In this document: in pieces, positions 37,401-63,730 of the stretch
How the letters are laid out: every line of letters starts with the position of its first letter
Position numbering within the stretch: the first letter of the stretch is position 1
NCBI GenBank assembly: GCA_963556255.1
Contig: OY744608.1
Span: 26,853,420 to 26,917,419, forward strand
Direction: 5' to 3'
Origin: Allolobophora icterica
Taxonomy: Eukaryota; Annelida; Clitellata; Crassiclitellata; Lumbricidae
Length of the DNA stretch: 64,000 nt
The notes under the pieces: generated by a model
Told to the model about the DNA's origin: nothing
Databases searched by the model: none
What the model saw: the letters and a program-made list of their open reading frames with translations, nothing else
Position numbers and translations under genes: made by a program

Positions 37401-40145
37401 ATCCACAATCAAGGCCAATTAATAAACACCAAGACATTGTCTGGATCAAAATTACTTACATCTGGTAGAGGCAGTTCAACACAAACAATGTCTTCTTGTT
37501 TGGCAACTGGTAGCTGAAGCGCCGATTCCAACAGAAGCATTCCATTTAGATCGCGTCTAGTTCCAACAGCGTAATCACTTGCAAAGACAACACGGTCCTG
37601 GCTTGATAGATAGGCACACCTAATAGAACTTCCTGGATCAGCTAAAACAGGAAGGCATCACAAAAAACTTAATCATCAAGCAAAAACAGATACAAGAATT
37701 TTATGGAAACTTAAGCTTGTACACAAATGGTACAAACTTATATGTCACATAACAACAGGATTTCTTATCAACCTTAACAAAATCTACAGACTATGCACAT
37801 AGTAAGTGTATATTACAATAATTATGTTAAAGAGAAAAACAATAAGAGCTACTAATGAGATGACATAAATAGATGATTCTTACGCATCTTGGAAAGCTCT
37901 CTTGAAACTATATAATTTCAAACAGCATCACCCATACTCCTGTAGCCTCCCATACTGTTTGGCTTAATACTGTATTGTTGCATTAGACCTGCTGGCTTTC
38001 CCCATACATACTTGGTACTAATTACTAGTTAGCAGAATGCAGTTGAGACCATCTCAGAACCACTAAAGCAAGTATACAATCCTCAACCAGGTATGGTGGT
38101 GCTAGTTTGTGCCGACACTTGCAAAAACCAGCTTGGCCAACTGGAAAACAATACTTGCATGTTGGCAGCCAGGACAGACCTTAGAGCACAGCTGTATGTG
38201 ATCAAATTTAAATGTGCCAGATATGAACTCAGTGGCTGCATACCGCACACCTCATAACCCTATCCTACACACCACACACAACCGTTGCAGCAGTCAAGAC
38301 CGGTAATGAAGGCACGTCAGCGAAGATCAGATACGTTGCAGCTGGCATACTTGATCGTAGCACGACTAGCATAGTTTGTCTACCATGTCTTTAGCCGTCA
38401 ACTCAGCATCTGGTCATTCCCAGATCAGCCATTACATTACAAAAGCGAACAGAGGTTGATTAAAGCTGGCGCTCACTGGCAGTAACTTTCACCAGTTCAT
38501 ATATAGCTTAAATCCAAATCATCCGAGTCATTTCCATATTTATTGTCAGATGATTGGTGCCTATCCAGCTCTGATTACTAGGGATGAACCGAAAACCAGA
38601 TCAGTAAACTGAGTTTACCGATTTTTGGACTATCAGGAATTATCCGGATCTGGAATGTCTAACCCACCAATTAATAACAGTTGTTTTTTCAGATCGTTTT
38701 GCTATGGACTAATAACAATTTATTGGCCACTCACATATAATTATAATATTGACTGCTAGTACTGACTACGACTGTCAATGGCCCAAGAATATCAGTGCAC
38801 CCATTCAAAGGGTTCTCACCAAGGAAGCATAAAAGATTTTTGCAAGATTTGTTAAATTTTTTATACAGATACCAAAGTGCTGCTTGTCAAAATTTTAAAA
38901 TCAGAAACAAAAGTTATAAGCATTTTATTACACACTCTAAATAAGAAATTGCAAACAAAACACAATTCAGAAGCACATAAGAGCTTCAATGCTTCATGTG
39001 AGGCAGAAGGTCTTAAGACCATAGCAACTCTGCAGATTGCATACTCCGAAGACTGATACTCTGAAGACTGCATTTTCATCAAACTGCACAAGCTAAGCAA
39101 AGTGCAATGAAAGTTGTCTTGAAACTGCTTACACCAAGTCTTTACACATAAAGGGAATGGTGTAAGAGTATATTTCCCTCATAAAACAGTTTCAATCAAT
39201 GAAATTGTACTGTAATGGGTAGGTGCATTACAGAAACAAAACAATTCTTCTCTGCTGCACTTCAAGTACAGCAGAATGAGACAGGTAACAATTCACAAAA
39301 TAATGCAGTTAAGCCCATCCCCATTATTATAAAGAGTAATCTTTAATTTTGGGTAACCAGCAGCTAATCACTGTATTAGAGCTGTACCGATACCTCTACC
39401 CCATTTGTAATCGGGCCAATTATTAGAGGAATCGGCATGATTTGTATCGGCAAAAAATAAATGGCGCTGATGCAAATTAGTTTATAATTAACGGTTTCTG
39501 CACAATAATCATTACAAAAAGAAAAATGAGCACAAAAATCAATGTTTTGTTTCTTATTATTGATTTATATTTACCATTGCACTACTTACTAGGCACCGTA
39601 GAAACCAATATATACAGGACTGAAAAGTCCTTAATAACCCTTATACAACGTTGTGTCTAGTTTTTTGGGCGATAACAAAATAATCGTACTCATACGCGGT
39701 ATCGGCTATTTCAATAATTGGCTATATGCGGTATCGGCATAATCGGCAAAAAGGGCTATCAGTACACCTCTACACTGTATAAACAATGTAGCCGCCTCAG
39801 ACTTGAATTGCATTATGGGATGTGGATGGTAGGTAGCAGCACTCTGTTGGAGCGAAATCAGTGGCAACCATATTGTGTACAACACAGGCACTCAGTCTTT
39901 ACGATTACCCGTCAAACTTATTCGACACTATTTAATTAAATAGAAATATTGCACGCACCGGACAAATCAGAAGAATGGAACACTGCACCCGAAGTAACGT
40001 CAAGCACATGGACAGTTGCCGCCCTCGTCGTTACTAGGACGACATTTAACGATGGAAGAAAGACCACGTCCTCAACTTGATCCTTGACTGTAAGAATGCC
40101 ATCCTCGCCAACGAACCAAGATTCATTCTGCCCCGATTCCGACAT
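399..40145 (-). CDS. BIRC6: BIRC6 (BRUCE/Apollon)-like giant IAP ubiquitin-conjugating enzyme, 42 exons, 3' end outside window
   Basis: BIRC6 is a cytosolic/trans-Golgi anti-apoptotic E2/E3 hybrid that binds and ubiquitinates caspases, SMAC and LC3. Exons, read 5' to 3' on the minus strand: 40145-39959, 37641-37460, 35362-35228, 33729-33467, 32459-32331, 31583-31510, 31260-31211, 30898-30803, 30233-30103, 29618-29494, 28186-26729, 26240-25967, 25037-24521, 23261-23053, 22387-22208, 21627-21499, 20763-20075, 19679-19219, 18769-18655, 18258-18044, 17610-17215, 16752-16334, 15806-15661, 15302-15186, 14748-14450, 13969-13730, 13054-12871, 12614-12438, 11750-11543, 11063-10901, 10265-10101, 9541-9062, 8734-8610, 7795-6738, 6168-5986, 5551-5351, 5105-4826, 4301-4045, 3250-3142, 2723-2493, 1422-824, 574-399. 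All junctions are GT-AG and keep frame; the sum is 11,832 nt (3,944 codons). Order and motifs follow vertebrate BIRC6 (about 4,850 residues, from memory) throughout. The missing ~900 residues should include the UBC domain. Exon 12's acceptor is the least certain. Confidence 0.95.
2493..4301 (-). CDS. BIRC6: BIRC6 exons 38-40
   Basis: Exons 4301-4045, 3250-3142 and 2723-2493. Exon 38: SIGWLRLLHHCVSQCDDLQ, GLHSTAMGLALLDHLLRN. Exon 39: YNRLNGRANESTVDILYQLG. Exon 40: FTDWLGDCARLAIQKSHSL and VNCVAVILWYNNEMAV. Each aligns in order with vertebrate BIRC6, and the phases (2-1, 1-2, 2-2) agree. Confidence 0.94.
4826..6168 (-). CDS. BIRC6: BIRC6 exons 35-37: second jelly-roll / carbohydrate-binding-like domain
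   Basis: Exons 6168-5986, 5551-5351 and 5105-4826. Exon 35 has GGVEVICQNLVSTNRHIIDT and NFAPLG. Exon 36 has PPHRRARSAAW-like PHRRARSAAWTY, EAWVDLTISLPCAILLKEVN and IQPHLTSLA. Exon 37 has VTVEGSRDG, TSGLTNIKIQLLREEV, IRLHKPRDSHAVGLAQITLM. This is the jelly-roll module reported in BIRC6 structures and one of the closest matches in the window. Confidence 0.96.
6738..7795 (-). CDS. BIRC6: BIRC6 exon 34: large exon with Ser/Thr-rich insertion
   Basis: A 1,058-nt exon that begins GPLDAQYRLIEDICELNFP and includes INARSVYVGLFSNVLR, LLRLASLLVKIPLP, LADIVLGHRQIMLHLMEALG, LSVGDGIFNILLTLNSKAS and LSEPLLWFVLRVLDCQDAIH. These follow vertebrate BIRC6 in order. The middle is a Ser/Thr/Pro/Ala-rich stretch of ~90 residues without similarity, likely a disordered loop. 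Confidence 0.95.
8610..9541 (-). CDS. BIRC6: BIRC6 exons 32-33
   Basis: Exon 32 (9541-9062) encodes MLSTCFNHLFSQLHLRRINL, VLLQIWLTLN, VPIITLDQSAVSSLLAALAW and LMTVLVKFLSG, all with vertebrate counterparts. Exon 33 (8734-8610) encodes VQSFHKFLIRLQ and a leucine-rich helix and ends ALSAEG-like at a phase-2 donor, matching the start of exon 34. Confidence 0.93.
9803..9869. repeat. Perfect 33-bp inverted repeat with 1-nt spacer
   Basis: Left arm 9803-9835, spacer C at 9836, right arm 9837-9869. Arms read ATAAGTAAAAGCACCCTAGC... and its complement without mismatch. Further AAGCACCCTA copies stand outside at about 9780, 9794 and 9904, suggesting a fold-back element or repeated template switching. 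In the BIRC6 intron between exons 31 and 32. Confidence 0.9.
10101..11750 (-). CDS. BIRC6: BIRC6 exons 29-31
   Basis: Exons 11750-11543, 11063-10901 and 10265-10101. Exon 29 is a diverged Asp/Glu-rich and helical region (VDALMDDELYEEQMSGKYTD). Exon 30 has MDARLEQGVELRAELRLK, the counterpart of vertebrate ALDARLEVGLEQQAELMLK. Exon 31 has LMLSMEANNIQNAMNAPLP (vertebrate MMSTLEADSILQALT). Two SINE copies in opposite orientation flank exon 29: 11197-11440 in the intron downstream (toward exon 30) and 11968-12197 in the intron upstream. Confidence 0.9.
10350..10761. repeat. Direct repeat pair, 53 bp, 359 bp apart
   Basis: GACACTTCGATTCACACATT... at 10350-10402 recurs at 10709-10761 with one C/T difference. 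The two copies lie in the same BIRC6 intron (exons 30-31); an element or duplication inserted between them is possible but no termini are visible. Confidence 0.85.
11197..11440 (+). mobile_element. tRNA-derived SINE (family 1), copy A
   Basis: The head is tRNA-like with an A box TGGCTCAGTGG (11206-11216) and a B box GGTTCGAATCC (11249-11259), so it carries an internal Pol III promoter. The 3' part contains a perfect hairpin GCGCCTCT...AGAGGCGC followed by CTATAGAAATATCCGGAATAAA and an A-rich tail. It is an insertion in the BIRC6 intron between exons 29 and 30, antisense to the gene. Too degenerate in the anticodon arm for a functional tRNA. Confidence 0.9.
11968..12197 (-). mobile_element. 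tRNA-derived SINE (family 1), copy B
   Basis: Same family as the element at 11197, in the opposite orientation 0.5 kb away, with the tail at its left end (TTTATTTATTCCGG) and the tRNA head at the right (CACCACGCCCC). A target duplication AGTCAT (11962-11967, 12198-12203; possibly up to 9 bp) flanks it. Inserted in the BIRC6 intron between exons 28 and 29, sense to the gene. Confidence 0.9.
12438..13054 (-). CDS. BIRC6: BIRC6 exons 27-28: scaffold and acidic linker
   Basis: Exon 27 (13054-12871) has VLARVTVSTRPAISLSEAMK, NVSWGGSWSGHSITCLLQDI, matching vertebrate BIRC6. Exon 28 (12614-12438) is an acidic, Ser/Ala-rich linker whose NDIDDSLMHS and PTMDEEP correspond to the DSDDSLQQSS and TIDEPL motifs. 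The linker body is low complexity and poorly conserved. Confidence 0.9.
12740..12817 (-). mobile_element. tRNA-like SINE head relic
   Basis: Minus strand shows an A-box-like TAGTTTGGTTAAG and a B box GGTTCAAGTCC at tRNA-like spacing, followed by CTGGCGAGGAAATAAATT. Only the head is recognisable. It could be a decayed SINE or a chance tRNA-like match. Confidence 0.45.
13730..14748 (-). CDS. BIRC6: BIRC6 exons 25-26: basic coiled coil and MDFTCHVD block
   Basis: Exon 25 (14748-14450) encodes SKLYRRKLQKRLLHHKQQLM and a long amphipathic helix, matching the RKIRKQLVHHKQQL helix of vertebrate BIRC6. Exon 26 (13969-13730) encodes LKDIINIRRTDGEILRK and REKCIPVVHGLVTLLLSMDF followed by TCHVDL. Both exons are phase 0 at their shared junction. 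Confidence 0.95.
14910..14988 (+). repeat. LINE/SINE-like 3' tail with (TTA)n
   Basis: GGTGCTATAGAAATTGTCCG followed by a run of TTA triplets (14964-14987) has the look of a retroelement 3' end of the kind seen in the SINEs here. A GC-rich stem-like stretch (TAGCGGCGTGGTCGCG) precedes it. No coding part is recognisable. Confidence 0.45.
15186..16752 (-). CDS. BIRC6: BIRC6 exons 22-24: helical arch
   Basis: Exons 16752-16334, 15806-15661 and 15302-15186. Exon 22 is 419 nt and reads through a GTATTT that looks like a donor at 16700; staying in frame there gives a continuous match (VQLNLAKHATTRLQKVL to VLIEFLLDTLLSM, MLFRNLCIHGTKKMQTHTGV, WWGEFLGNILQEFF, TIFPQDR). Exon 23 gives LAALGQRSLTG, exon 24 LIGWLLLFLSKCLDCC. 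All match vertebrate BIRC6 in order. Confidence 0.93.
16056..16293 (-). mobile_element. tRNA-derived SINE (family 3), copy A
   Basis: On the minus strand it begins with an A-box-like TAGTGGCTAGCATGC and a perfect B box GGTTCAAATCC, then a body with GCAGAAATTTGG and TTTCTGCTCCACC and ends near ATGTGCCGAGACTAAGAAAT. It matches 45768-46005 along its length. Lies between BIRC6 exons 22 and 23. Confidence 0.75.
17215..18258 (-). CDS. BIRC6: BIRC6 exons 20-21: first jelly-roll (discoidin-like) domain
   Basis: Exons 18258-18044 and 17610-17215. RRFVVLDFGKAILLTDVVIP, then CGDLASLSIDIW, ILNDIMPPPVCRYLK and IPIGSFYGHTFILPWE form the classic strand pattern of an F5/8C-like sandwich and are very close to vertebrate BIRC6. 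Exon 21 continues into helices (MSLLEDVQCRYSLACKNL, HLAYCECIQLQ). The two exons meet in phase 0. Confidence 0.95.
18655..19679 (-). CDS. BIRC6: BIRC6 exons 18-19: glutamine-rich coiled coil and PPTP linker
   Basis: Exon 18 (19679-19219) encodes a coiled coil (SAMVSAEQQLVQLQQKQLQL, then LIKLQQQKQKLEQKLAETT) and a Pro-rich segment (FPPTPKNTPFFMTPPVTPPN), both present in vertebrate BIRC6. Exon 19 (18769-18655) encodes a short link ending VIERMHSG, which leads into the jelly-roll domain of exon 20. Phase runs 1 to 0 to 1. Confidence 0.95.
20075..20763 (-). CDS. BIRC6: BIRC6 exon 17: scaffold with GLLEVEPLHFTC block
   Basis: A 689-nt exon. It opens with YVKNCSDPDFAPAFNYILLH and LHWYFTLLNHVKC, continues with LLRARYGLYGSPLEPDLFD and, after a Gly/Thr/Ala-rich low-complexity insertion, ends with LTGLLEVEPLHFTCHATSDG and TRMERLDT. 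The order and spacing match vertebrate BIRC6; the low-complexity insertion does not. Confidence 0.95.
21499..23261 (-). CDS. BIRC6: BIRC6 exons 14-16: helical scaffold
   Basis: Exons 23261-23053, 22387-22208 and 21627-21499. Anchors are VENIRGCDWLHEVSITVRRF, RYAMLESVDFHERLL, HLALDVLTWIMAIQI and GDRSIAHKCAKLIALCLE, each with a clear vertebrate BIRC6 counterpart in the same order. These form part of the armadillo-like helical arch described for the BIRC6 dimer. The start of exon 14 is a Ser/Ala/Lys-rich linker without similarity. Confidence 0.94.
22855..22916 (-). repeat. Short LINE/SINE 3'-tail fragment
   Basis: ATTTATATAGCACCTCTCCAAGATACC plus a CTCAGAG resembles the shared LINE/SINE family 1 3' end (AGAGGNGCTATATAAAT on the minus strand) with an ATTC/ACTC tetranucleotide tail. 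Only the terminal ~60 bp remain. Confidence 0.6.
23690..24240 (+). pseudogene. Non-LTR retrotransposon reverse-transcriptase C-terminal relic
   Basis: Broken frames on the plus strand spell YLGVQK, then YGSECWTAQKQDEKRILTAE and MSWLRNITGI, followed by KITKVLPSGQ and ADQIPYQ, the familiar tail of LINE polymerases (YGSE.W...D...L...EM.WLR). Several stops and frameshifts show it is dead. It fills the BIRC6 intron between exons 13 and 14, antisense to the gene. Confidence 0.75.
24521..26240 (-). CDS. BIRC6: BIRC6 exons 12-13: highly conserved PRFSATVPPCW block
   Basis: Exons 26240-25967 and 25037-24521. Exon 12 has FENLLPRFSATVPPCW, then EIQQEQQQRKHPQHLHQQ and TQHTRTW, among the best conserved blocks of the whole protein. 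Exon 13 has SWDEHLFELVLPRLL and CVGHIDLKFTLN, resembling a jelly-roll fold, then a Gly/Ser/Asp-rich insertion and VDLSGTQGIIPLTS. The exon 12 start is chosen at CATCCAG|GC because only it fits the phase left by exon 11 and yields GISGLEIL, the counterpart of vertebrate GISGVDLL. A stronger-looking acceptor (TTTGCAG, 26298-26297) would break the frame. Confidence 0.9.
26456..26515 (+). repeat. (TTAC)-tailed short dispersed repeat, copy 1
   Basis: ACACCAAAGTGCGGTTAGCAGTTGGTT, AAAGGATATA and then TTAC repeats. Two other copies are at 31340-31399 (same strand) and 48473-48530 (opposite strand). The tail matches that of the LINE relic at 36643, so these may be extreme 3' ends of a related LINE. 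Lies in the intron between BIRC6 exons 11 and 12. Confidence 0.7.
26729..28186 (-). CDS. BIRC6: BIRC6 exon 11: large 486-codon exon
   Basis: One 1,458-nt exon. Recognisable anchors against vertebrate BIRC6 are KVTALSVI near its start, NVVQCIPLPPEVESTQFVRC, TATLLPPEVCLQSDDDDDDD, GAVVITTYSGDIKILNLSDL and IDRLCASTRDGRLRFF near its end, again WD-like strands. A run of acidic residues (27084-27110) replaces the acidic stretch at this place in the vertebrate protein. The exon begins after TTGACAG (28187) and ends at CGAG|GTATGC. Confidence 0.95.
28652..28868. repeat. Tandem duplication, 110-bp unit x2
   Basis: Two adjacent copies beginning AATATTTAAATTCAGTGAAC differ by one substitution and one T indel. 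A recent unequal event in the BIRC6 intron between exons 10 and 11. Confidence 0.92.
29257..29393 (-). mobile_element. SINE family 2, 5'-truncated copy
   Basis: Reverse-oriented copy of the 3' half of the element at 43327-43613. It starts with an (AAT)n tail and shares CTTCAAACTGACA and AGGAGTCGAATTTAACTGTA in the same order and spacing. It lies in the BIRC6 intron downstream of exon 10, just left of that exon (29494). Confidence 0.75.
29494..31260 (-). CDS. BIRC6: BIRC6 exons 7-10: post-BIR propeller strands and acidic/Ser-rich linker
   Basis: Exons 31260-31211, 30898-30803, 30233-30103 and 29618-29494. Exon 8 contains a WD-like repeat (FFATSNSKGNIVVWN), which with exon 1 suggests a propeller interrupted by the BIR domain, as reported for mammalian BIRC6. 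Exon 9 continues with KHVTFEVELQNP and exon 10 is a Ser/Thr-rich poorly conserved linker. Exon 10 is placed by splice signals and frame (phase 2 in, phase 1 out) more than by similarity. Confidence 0.82.
31340..31399 (+). repeat. (TTAC)-tailed short dispersed repeat, copy 2
   Basis: AAACCAAAGTGTGGTTAGCAG, ATTAAAGGATATACTTACTTAC. About 90% identical by eye to copy 1. In the BIRC6 intron between exons 6 and 7. Confidence 0.7.
31510..32459 (-). CDS. BIRC6: BIRC6 exons 5-6: BIR zinc-binding domain
   Basis: Exons 32459-32331 and 31583-31510 encode the core of the single BIR domain. By my numbering the ligands are Cys282 and Cys285 (CFTC), His302 (EHERH) and Cys309 (SPQC), spaced C-x2-C-x16-H-x6-C as in the family; the conserved Asp-Glu-Pro-Trp turn precedes the histidine. 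In known BIR domains this surface binds IBM-type N termini of SMAC and caspases, so the domain should be functional. Near identity to vertebrate BIRC6 here is what fixes the gene identity. The domain is split by an intron after the Trp of DEPW. Confidence 0.97.
33467..37641 (-). CDS. BIRC6: BIRC6 exons 2-4: amino-terminal propeller and pre-BIR region
   Basis: Exons at 37641-37460, 35362-35228 and 33729-33467 (about residues 63-256). Exon 2 carries CAYLSSQDRVVFASDYAVG followed by RRDLNGMLLL, closely matching vertebrate BIRC6. Exon 3 is helical, and exon 4 has VPALPVVSALLDRLNYLL and ALMYSEAARLETFAKWPHL, the entry into the BIR fold. The intron between exons 3 and 4 carries the 944-bp hAT-type element, and that between exons 2 and 3 a SINE plus a LINE relic. 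Confidence 0.92.
34134..35077. mobile_element. Non-autonomous hAT-type DNA transposon, 944 bp
   Basis: Perfect 14-bp terminal inverted repeats TAGGGACCTGCGAA are flanked by an 8-bp target duplication GAAATAAA (34126-34133 and 35078-35085), the hAT signature. Both subterminal regions are crowded with ATTCGATTCGA motifs in both orientations, typical of transposase binding arrays. No transposase coding is visible inside. It sits in the BIRC6 intron between exons 3 and 4, and the intact duplication indicates a fairly recent insertion. Confidence 0.9.
35535..35773 (-). mobile_element. tRNA-derived SINE (family 1), copy C
   Basis: Full-length third copy, tail at left and tRNA head at right, flanked by a target duplication ACATTTT (35528-35534 and 35774-35780). 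B box is intact. It lies immediately left of a LINE relic in BIRC6 intron 2. Confidence 0.9.
35790..36674 (+). pseudogene. 5'-truncated LINE: reverse-transcriptase 3' end with (TTAC)n tail
   Basis: Plus-strand frame 35840-36100 encodes VKLLGVLFREDLKFDDHVSF, SQRLYPLKVLRSQGM, SRLTYAIPSWGG, the thumb region of a CR1/L2/Jockey-like polymerase. A frameshift near the G run at 36052-36060 and stops follow, then KFFKSIQSPQHCLHQLLP and RSLYKYKNW to a stop near 36390. A ~0.27-kb 3' UTR ends in AATAAAAGATTACTTACTTAC repeats (36643-36674). It lies in BIRC6 intron 2. Confidence 0.82.
36913..36951. repeat. 18-bp perfect inverted repeat
   Basis: CTTTGTTTATTTACAAAG and its complement are separated by CTC. 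It is a compact AT-rich hairpin in BIRC6 intron 2; nothing else supports a function. Confidence 0.8.
39377..39772. mobile_element. hAT-type MITE, 396 bp, in BIRC6 intron 1
   Basis: Imperfect terminal inverted repeats (TAGAGCTGTACCGATA on the left, the complement of TAGAGGTGTACTGATA on the right) lie inside a perfect 8-bp direct repeat CACTGTAT (39369-39376 and 39773-39780). The interior has repeated CGGTATCGGC-type subterminal motifs and no coding capacity. Confidence 0.88.
39959..40145 (-). CDS. BIRC6: BIRC6 exon 1: start codon and first beta-propeller strands
   Basis: The ATG at 40143-40145 opens MSESGQNESWFVGEDGIL, then a WD-like stretch (VVFLPSLNVVLVTTRAATVHVLD) that aligns with the segment of vertebrate BIRC6 just after its low-complexity amino end. 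I chose this ATG because no in-frame upstream Met with similarity is visible and the donor (CCG|GTGCGT, 39958-39957) leaves phase 1, which fits exon 2. The protein lacks the Ala/Gly-rich leader of the mammalian form. An upstream non-coding exon cannot be excluded. Confidence 0.85.
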
Positions 40146-40690
40146 TTTCCGAAAAATTCCCGGCTACCCACAACTGTTCGACAGTCGTGTATTTGCACTC
40201 GGGAAGTCGGGGTGATTCGGAATTATTCAGGGACTGTATACAACCGTTTGATGTTAAACAATTTTGATTCTTCGACTCTTAACAGTGTTGTCTGCGGTCA
40301 TGGGATTTATGTTTCAGATACGAAAATATGATACAGTTTGCTGGTAAAAATCTGATCTTTTACGCAAGATGACATTACACAGTTTTACTCTTAACGGAGA
40401 TTTTTGTCAGCTGCGAGACTTTAGACGAGAACTAACTAAATATCCGACAAAATAATAATGAAACTGAACATTTCTATAGCGCAATAATAAAGTTGCACAC
40501 GCTATGGCTGATCTCTATTACTAGGGATATCCGTTCATGCCTGGAATTTGGAACAGCATTCTAGTGTTTAATCTGGACATGTTTACCGAGATATATAATA
40601 CCTTTACTTCAGAATCGTTGCATCAAGTGCTTCTGAATCATTGCATCGATTTCTCTTCGACTGTCTACGAACTATGGCACTGAAATCTCT

Positions 40691-40743
40691 GTTGTCGTTG
40701 TTGTTATTATTATTATTATTATTATTGTTGTTGTTGTTGTTAT
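40691..40743. repeat. TTG/TTA triplet tract
   Basis: GTTGTC, TTATTA and TTGTTG runs about 0.55 kb upstream of the BIRC6 start codon. Confidence 0.9.
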
Positions 40744-40986
40744 ATCCAGTGTAAATTTAACATTATATTTACAGCCTAAAAAATTACCGTGCTCTTGCCA
40801 AACAGATGGACAAATGGACACATACCTTTGGCAAATTTTGCTTTGCGGACATGTTCCCAGACAGCATAACAATAGGGCCTACCAATTAACATTGGGTCAC
40901 TGTAATGCGGTGTTTACAAAAACGCACTATTCGCCCTAGTTTGCCAAATGATATATTGGTGTCTTGACTGTTTAACCGATATCGCG

Positions 40987-41036
40987 ATAGGCCTATTCAA
41001 AGAGACTTCGGTTTCTGTTTATTTGAATAGGCCTAT
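40987..41036. repeat. 15-bp inverted repeat near BIRC6 promoter
   Basis: ATAGGCCTATTCAAA (40987-41001) and TTTGAATAGGCCTAT (41022-41036), loop 20 nt. About 0.85 kb upstream of the BIRC6 start codon. Could be a small MITE. Confidence 0.7.
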
Positions 41037-41978
41037 TGTCAGACTAACGTATGCTTACATGACATACGTGGCAGAAGTTTGCATTGTGCGCTGCACTTAG
41101 ACCAGAAGATGTATTCACTCCAATGATGAGCCACCAACCATTTGAAGTTTCTAATTATTGTCGCCTAATGTAGGTTGTGTTTGTGAATTACAGCCATATC
41201 TGTCACGACTGTTTTCCAAGGATCGGATAATGTGCATTTCACTGGGCACATCTATCAGTCCACAGCACATTGAATAGTTAGCCTAGTGCTTCTAGTGCAA
41301 AATTTACCAGACGACATAGAAACTAAGATTGAACATGTCAGCCAAATAGGTCTACTGGACATCTCTATTGTACTGTAGGCTTAGTAGGTCTAGTATTAAG
41401 CTAAAGATGGCACTACAGTTCAGTAAGTTACTTCCTTACTCGTTCGATACGTCCTGTAGCCTACAGAACTATATTTTTAGCACTGATCATAACAGCTGAA
41501 CACAAAATAGCGTTAATATATATAGGTTCCCTTCTTCTTCACTTGATGGGCTGATGACTGGTTTTTTATGTATCCAATTTTTTCATGAATTTTTTACTTG
41601 GCAACTTTAATGGACATTTATTGCCCTAACCAGTGGAGGAAACCTGAGGTTGCTAAGTAAATGAGGTTCAACAGAGGCAGAGACAATGATGACTTAATTA
41701 GGGTCGTTTGTCAGCTGCCTGCATACAGTGTGTAGCAAATGGTCTCAGTCTTCCAACTGATGTTGACAAAAAGCATTAGAAAGTGTTTCTGTTTCTGATT
41801 CTATAAATAGACATAGGACTGGCAACAGTCGATGCCTTGTGCTTTAGGCACCAGTAGAATAGAGGTTACAAATTAACAATTATAGAAACAGACAGAAGTG
41901 TAGGAAGACACCAGTGGTCAAATTGCTCATCCAGAAGTGGCAGATCTCCAATTCTAAAACCTAAGCATATCTGGTGAA

Positions 41979-41984
41979 TTTATT
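41979..41984 (-). terminator. Candidate CaMKII poly(A) signal AATAAA
   Basis: AATAAA on the minus strand, 840 bp after the CaMKII stop. Only the hexamer supports it; closer variant signals may be used instead. Confidence 0.3.
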
Positions 41985-42152
41985 ACCAATGCTCAAAATT
42001 TGCTGGTTCAGTAGACATAAAATGCATGAAACACGATGCACATAATTGATTATTGTTATAAGAAACAATAAGGTGACGAGTCTTCCCTTTTAGGTGGAGG
42101 ATCTCATGGGTCGGGGGGTGGATCTCAAATCAGAGGTGCCAAATCTCAGACC

Positions 42153-42320
42153 CAGGGGCGTCTACACCTTAGAAACTGTGGAGCAACTGCTCCATCCAAG
42201 AAATGGGGGGGGAGATCTGTCAATGTGTGTGCCACCATTTTAAGGGGAAGGAAGGGGGAAGGGGGAAAAGAGGGGGAAGGGGAACATGCTCCAATGACTT
42301 AGGGGGGATAGACGCCCCTG
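42153..42320. mobile_element. hAT-type MITE, 168 bp, 3' of CaMKII stop codon
   Basis: Terminal inverted repeats CAGGGGCGTCTA and the complement at the right end, flanked by 8-bp direct repeats CTCAGACC / CTCAGATC with one mismatch. The interior is strongly purine/G-rich (42236-42306) and non-coding. If the CaMKII 3' UTR extends to the AATAAA near 41980, this element is part of the transcript. Confidence 0.8.
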
Positions 42321-42823
42321 CTCAGATCTGGCCGGATCCTGCTGAATTTAATCACTGGATGACACAACCCCTACGTCACATGGTGCATATCCTATAGTGC
42401 ACATGCAGTTTGTGGATTTCAACCACTTCAAAGCTGGTCATTATAAAGGACTTTAACCATGCCGTGAAAACACACAATTGCTTAATGCCACTGACTGATG
42501 CCTTGTCAGTAAAAAGTGGCATTATCCTCCTGTGAAAATATATGATTAAATGATAACTGGAAATCTTAGATCATTTCTGCATCAGTAAAACATATTTACA
42601 CATGTACTATTCATTAAAAATAATGCCTAGGAATTAATATCTGTGACTTGGCATTCGATGTGTACATCGATTAAAACATTGTGAATCTAAAGGACAAAAC
42701 TGACAAAGGCTGCTGAAACAGCTCAGGTCTCTTTGAACATTCAAAACAACAGAACATTCAAACAACATGGAAAAAAGCTTTCCAACGTCTTATATTGTTT
42801 TCAGAGTACGCGTGCACCTTTCC

Positions 42824-63730
<20,907 letters not shown>

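Larger units (their letters stand above)
40146..42823. other. Intergenic region between BIRC6 5' end and CaMKII 3' end
   Basis: About 2.7 kb without a supported exon. It must hold the BIRC6 promoter and 5' UTR (immediately above 40145; no TATA box recognised) and the CaMKII 3' UTR and poly(A) site. The only clear AATAAA in the sense of CaMKII that I noticed is at 41984-41979, which would give an ~0.84-kb 3' UTR. The region also contains a TTG/TTA triplet tract (40691-40743), a small AGGCCT inverted repeat (40987-41036) and a hAT-type element (42153-42320). Confidence 0.7.

Noticed and set aside
38583..38605. Possible hAT left end TAGGGATGAACCGA
   Set aside because: No matching right end or 8-bp duplication found nearby.
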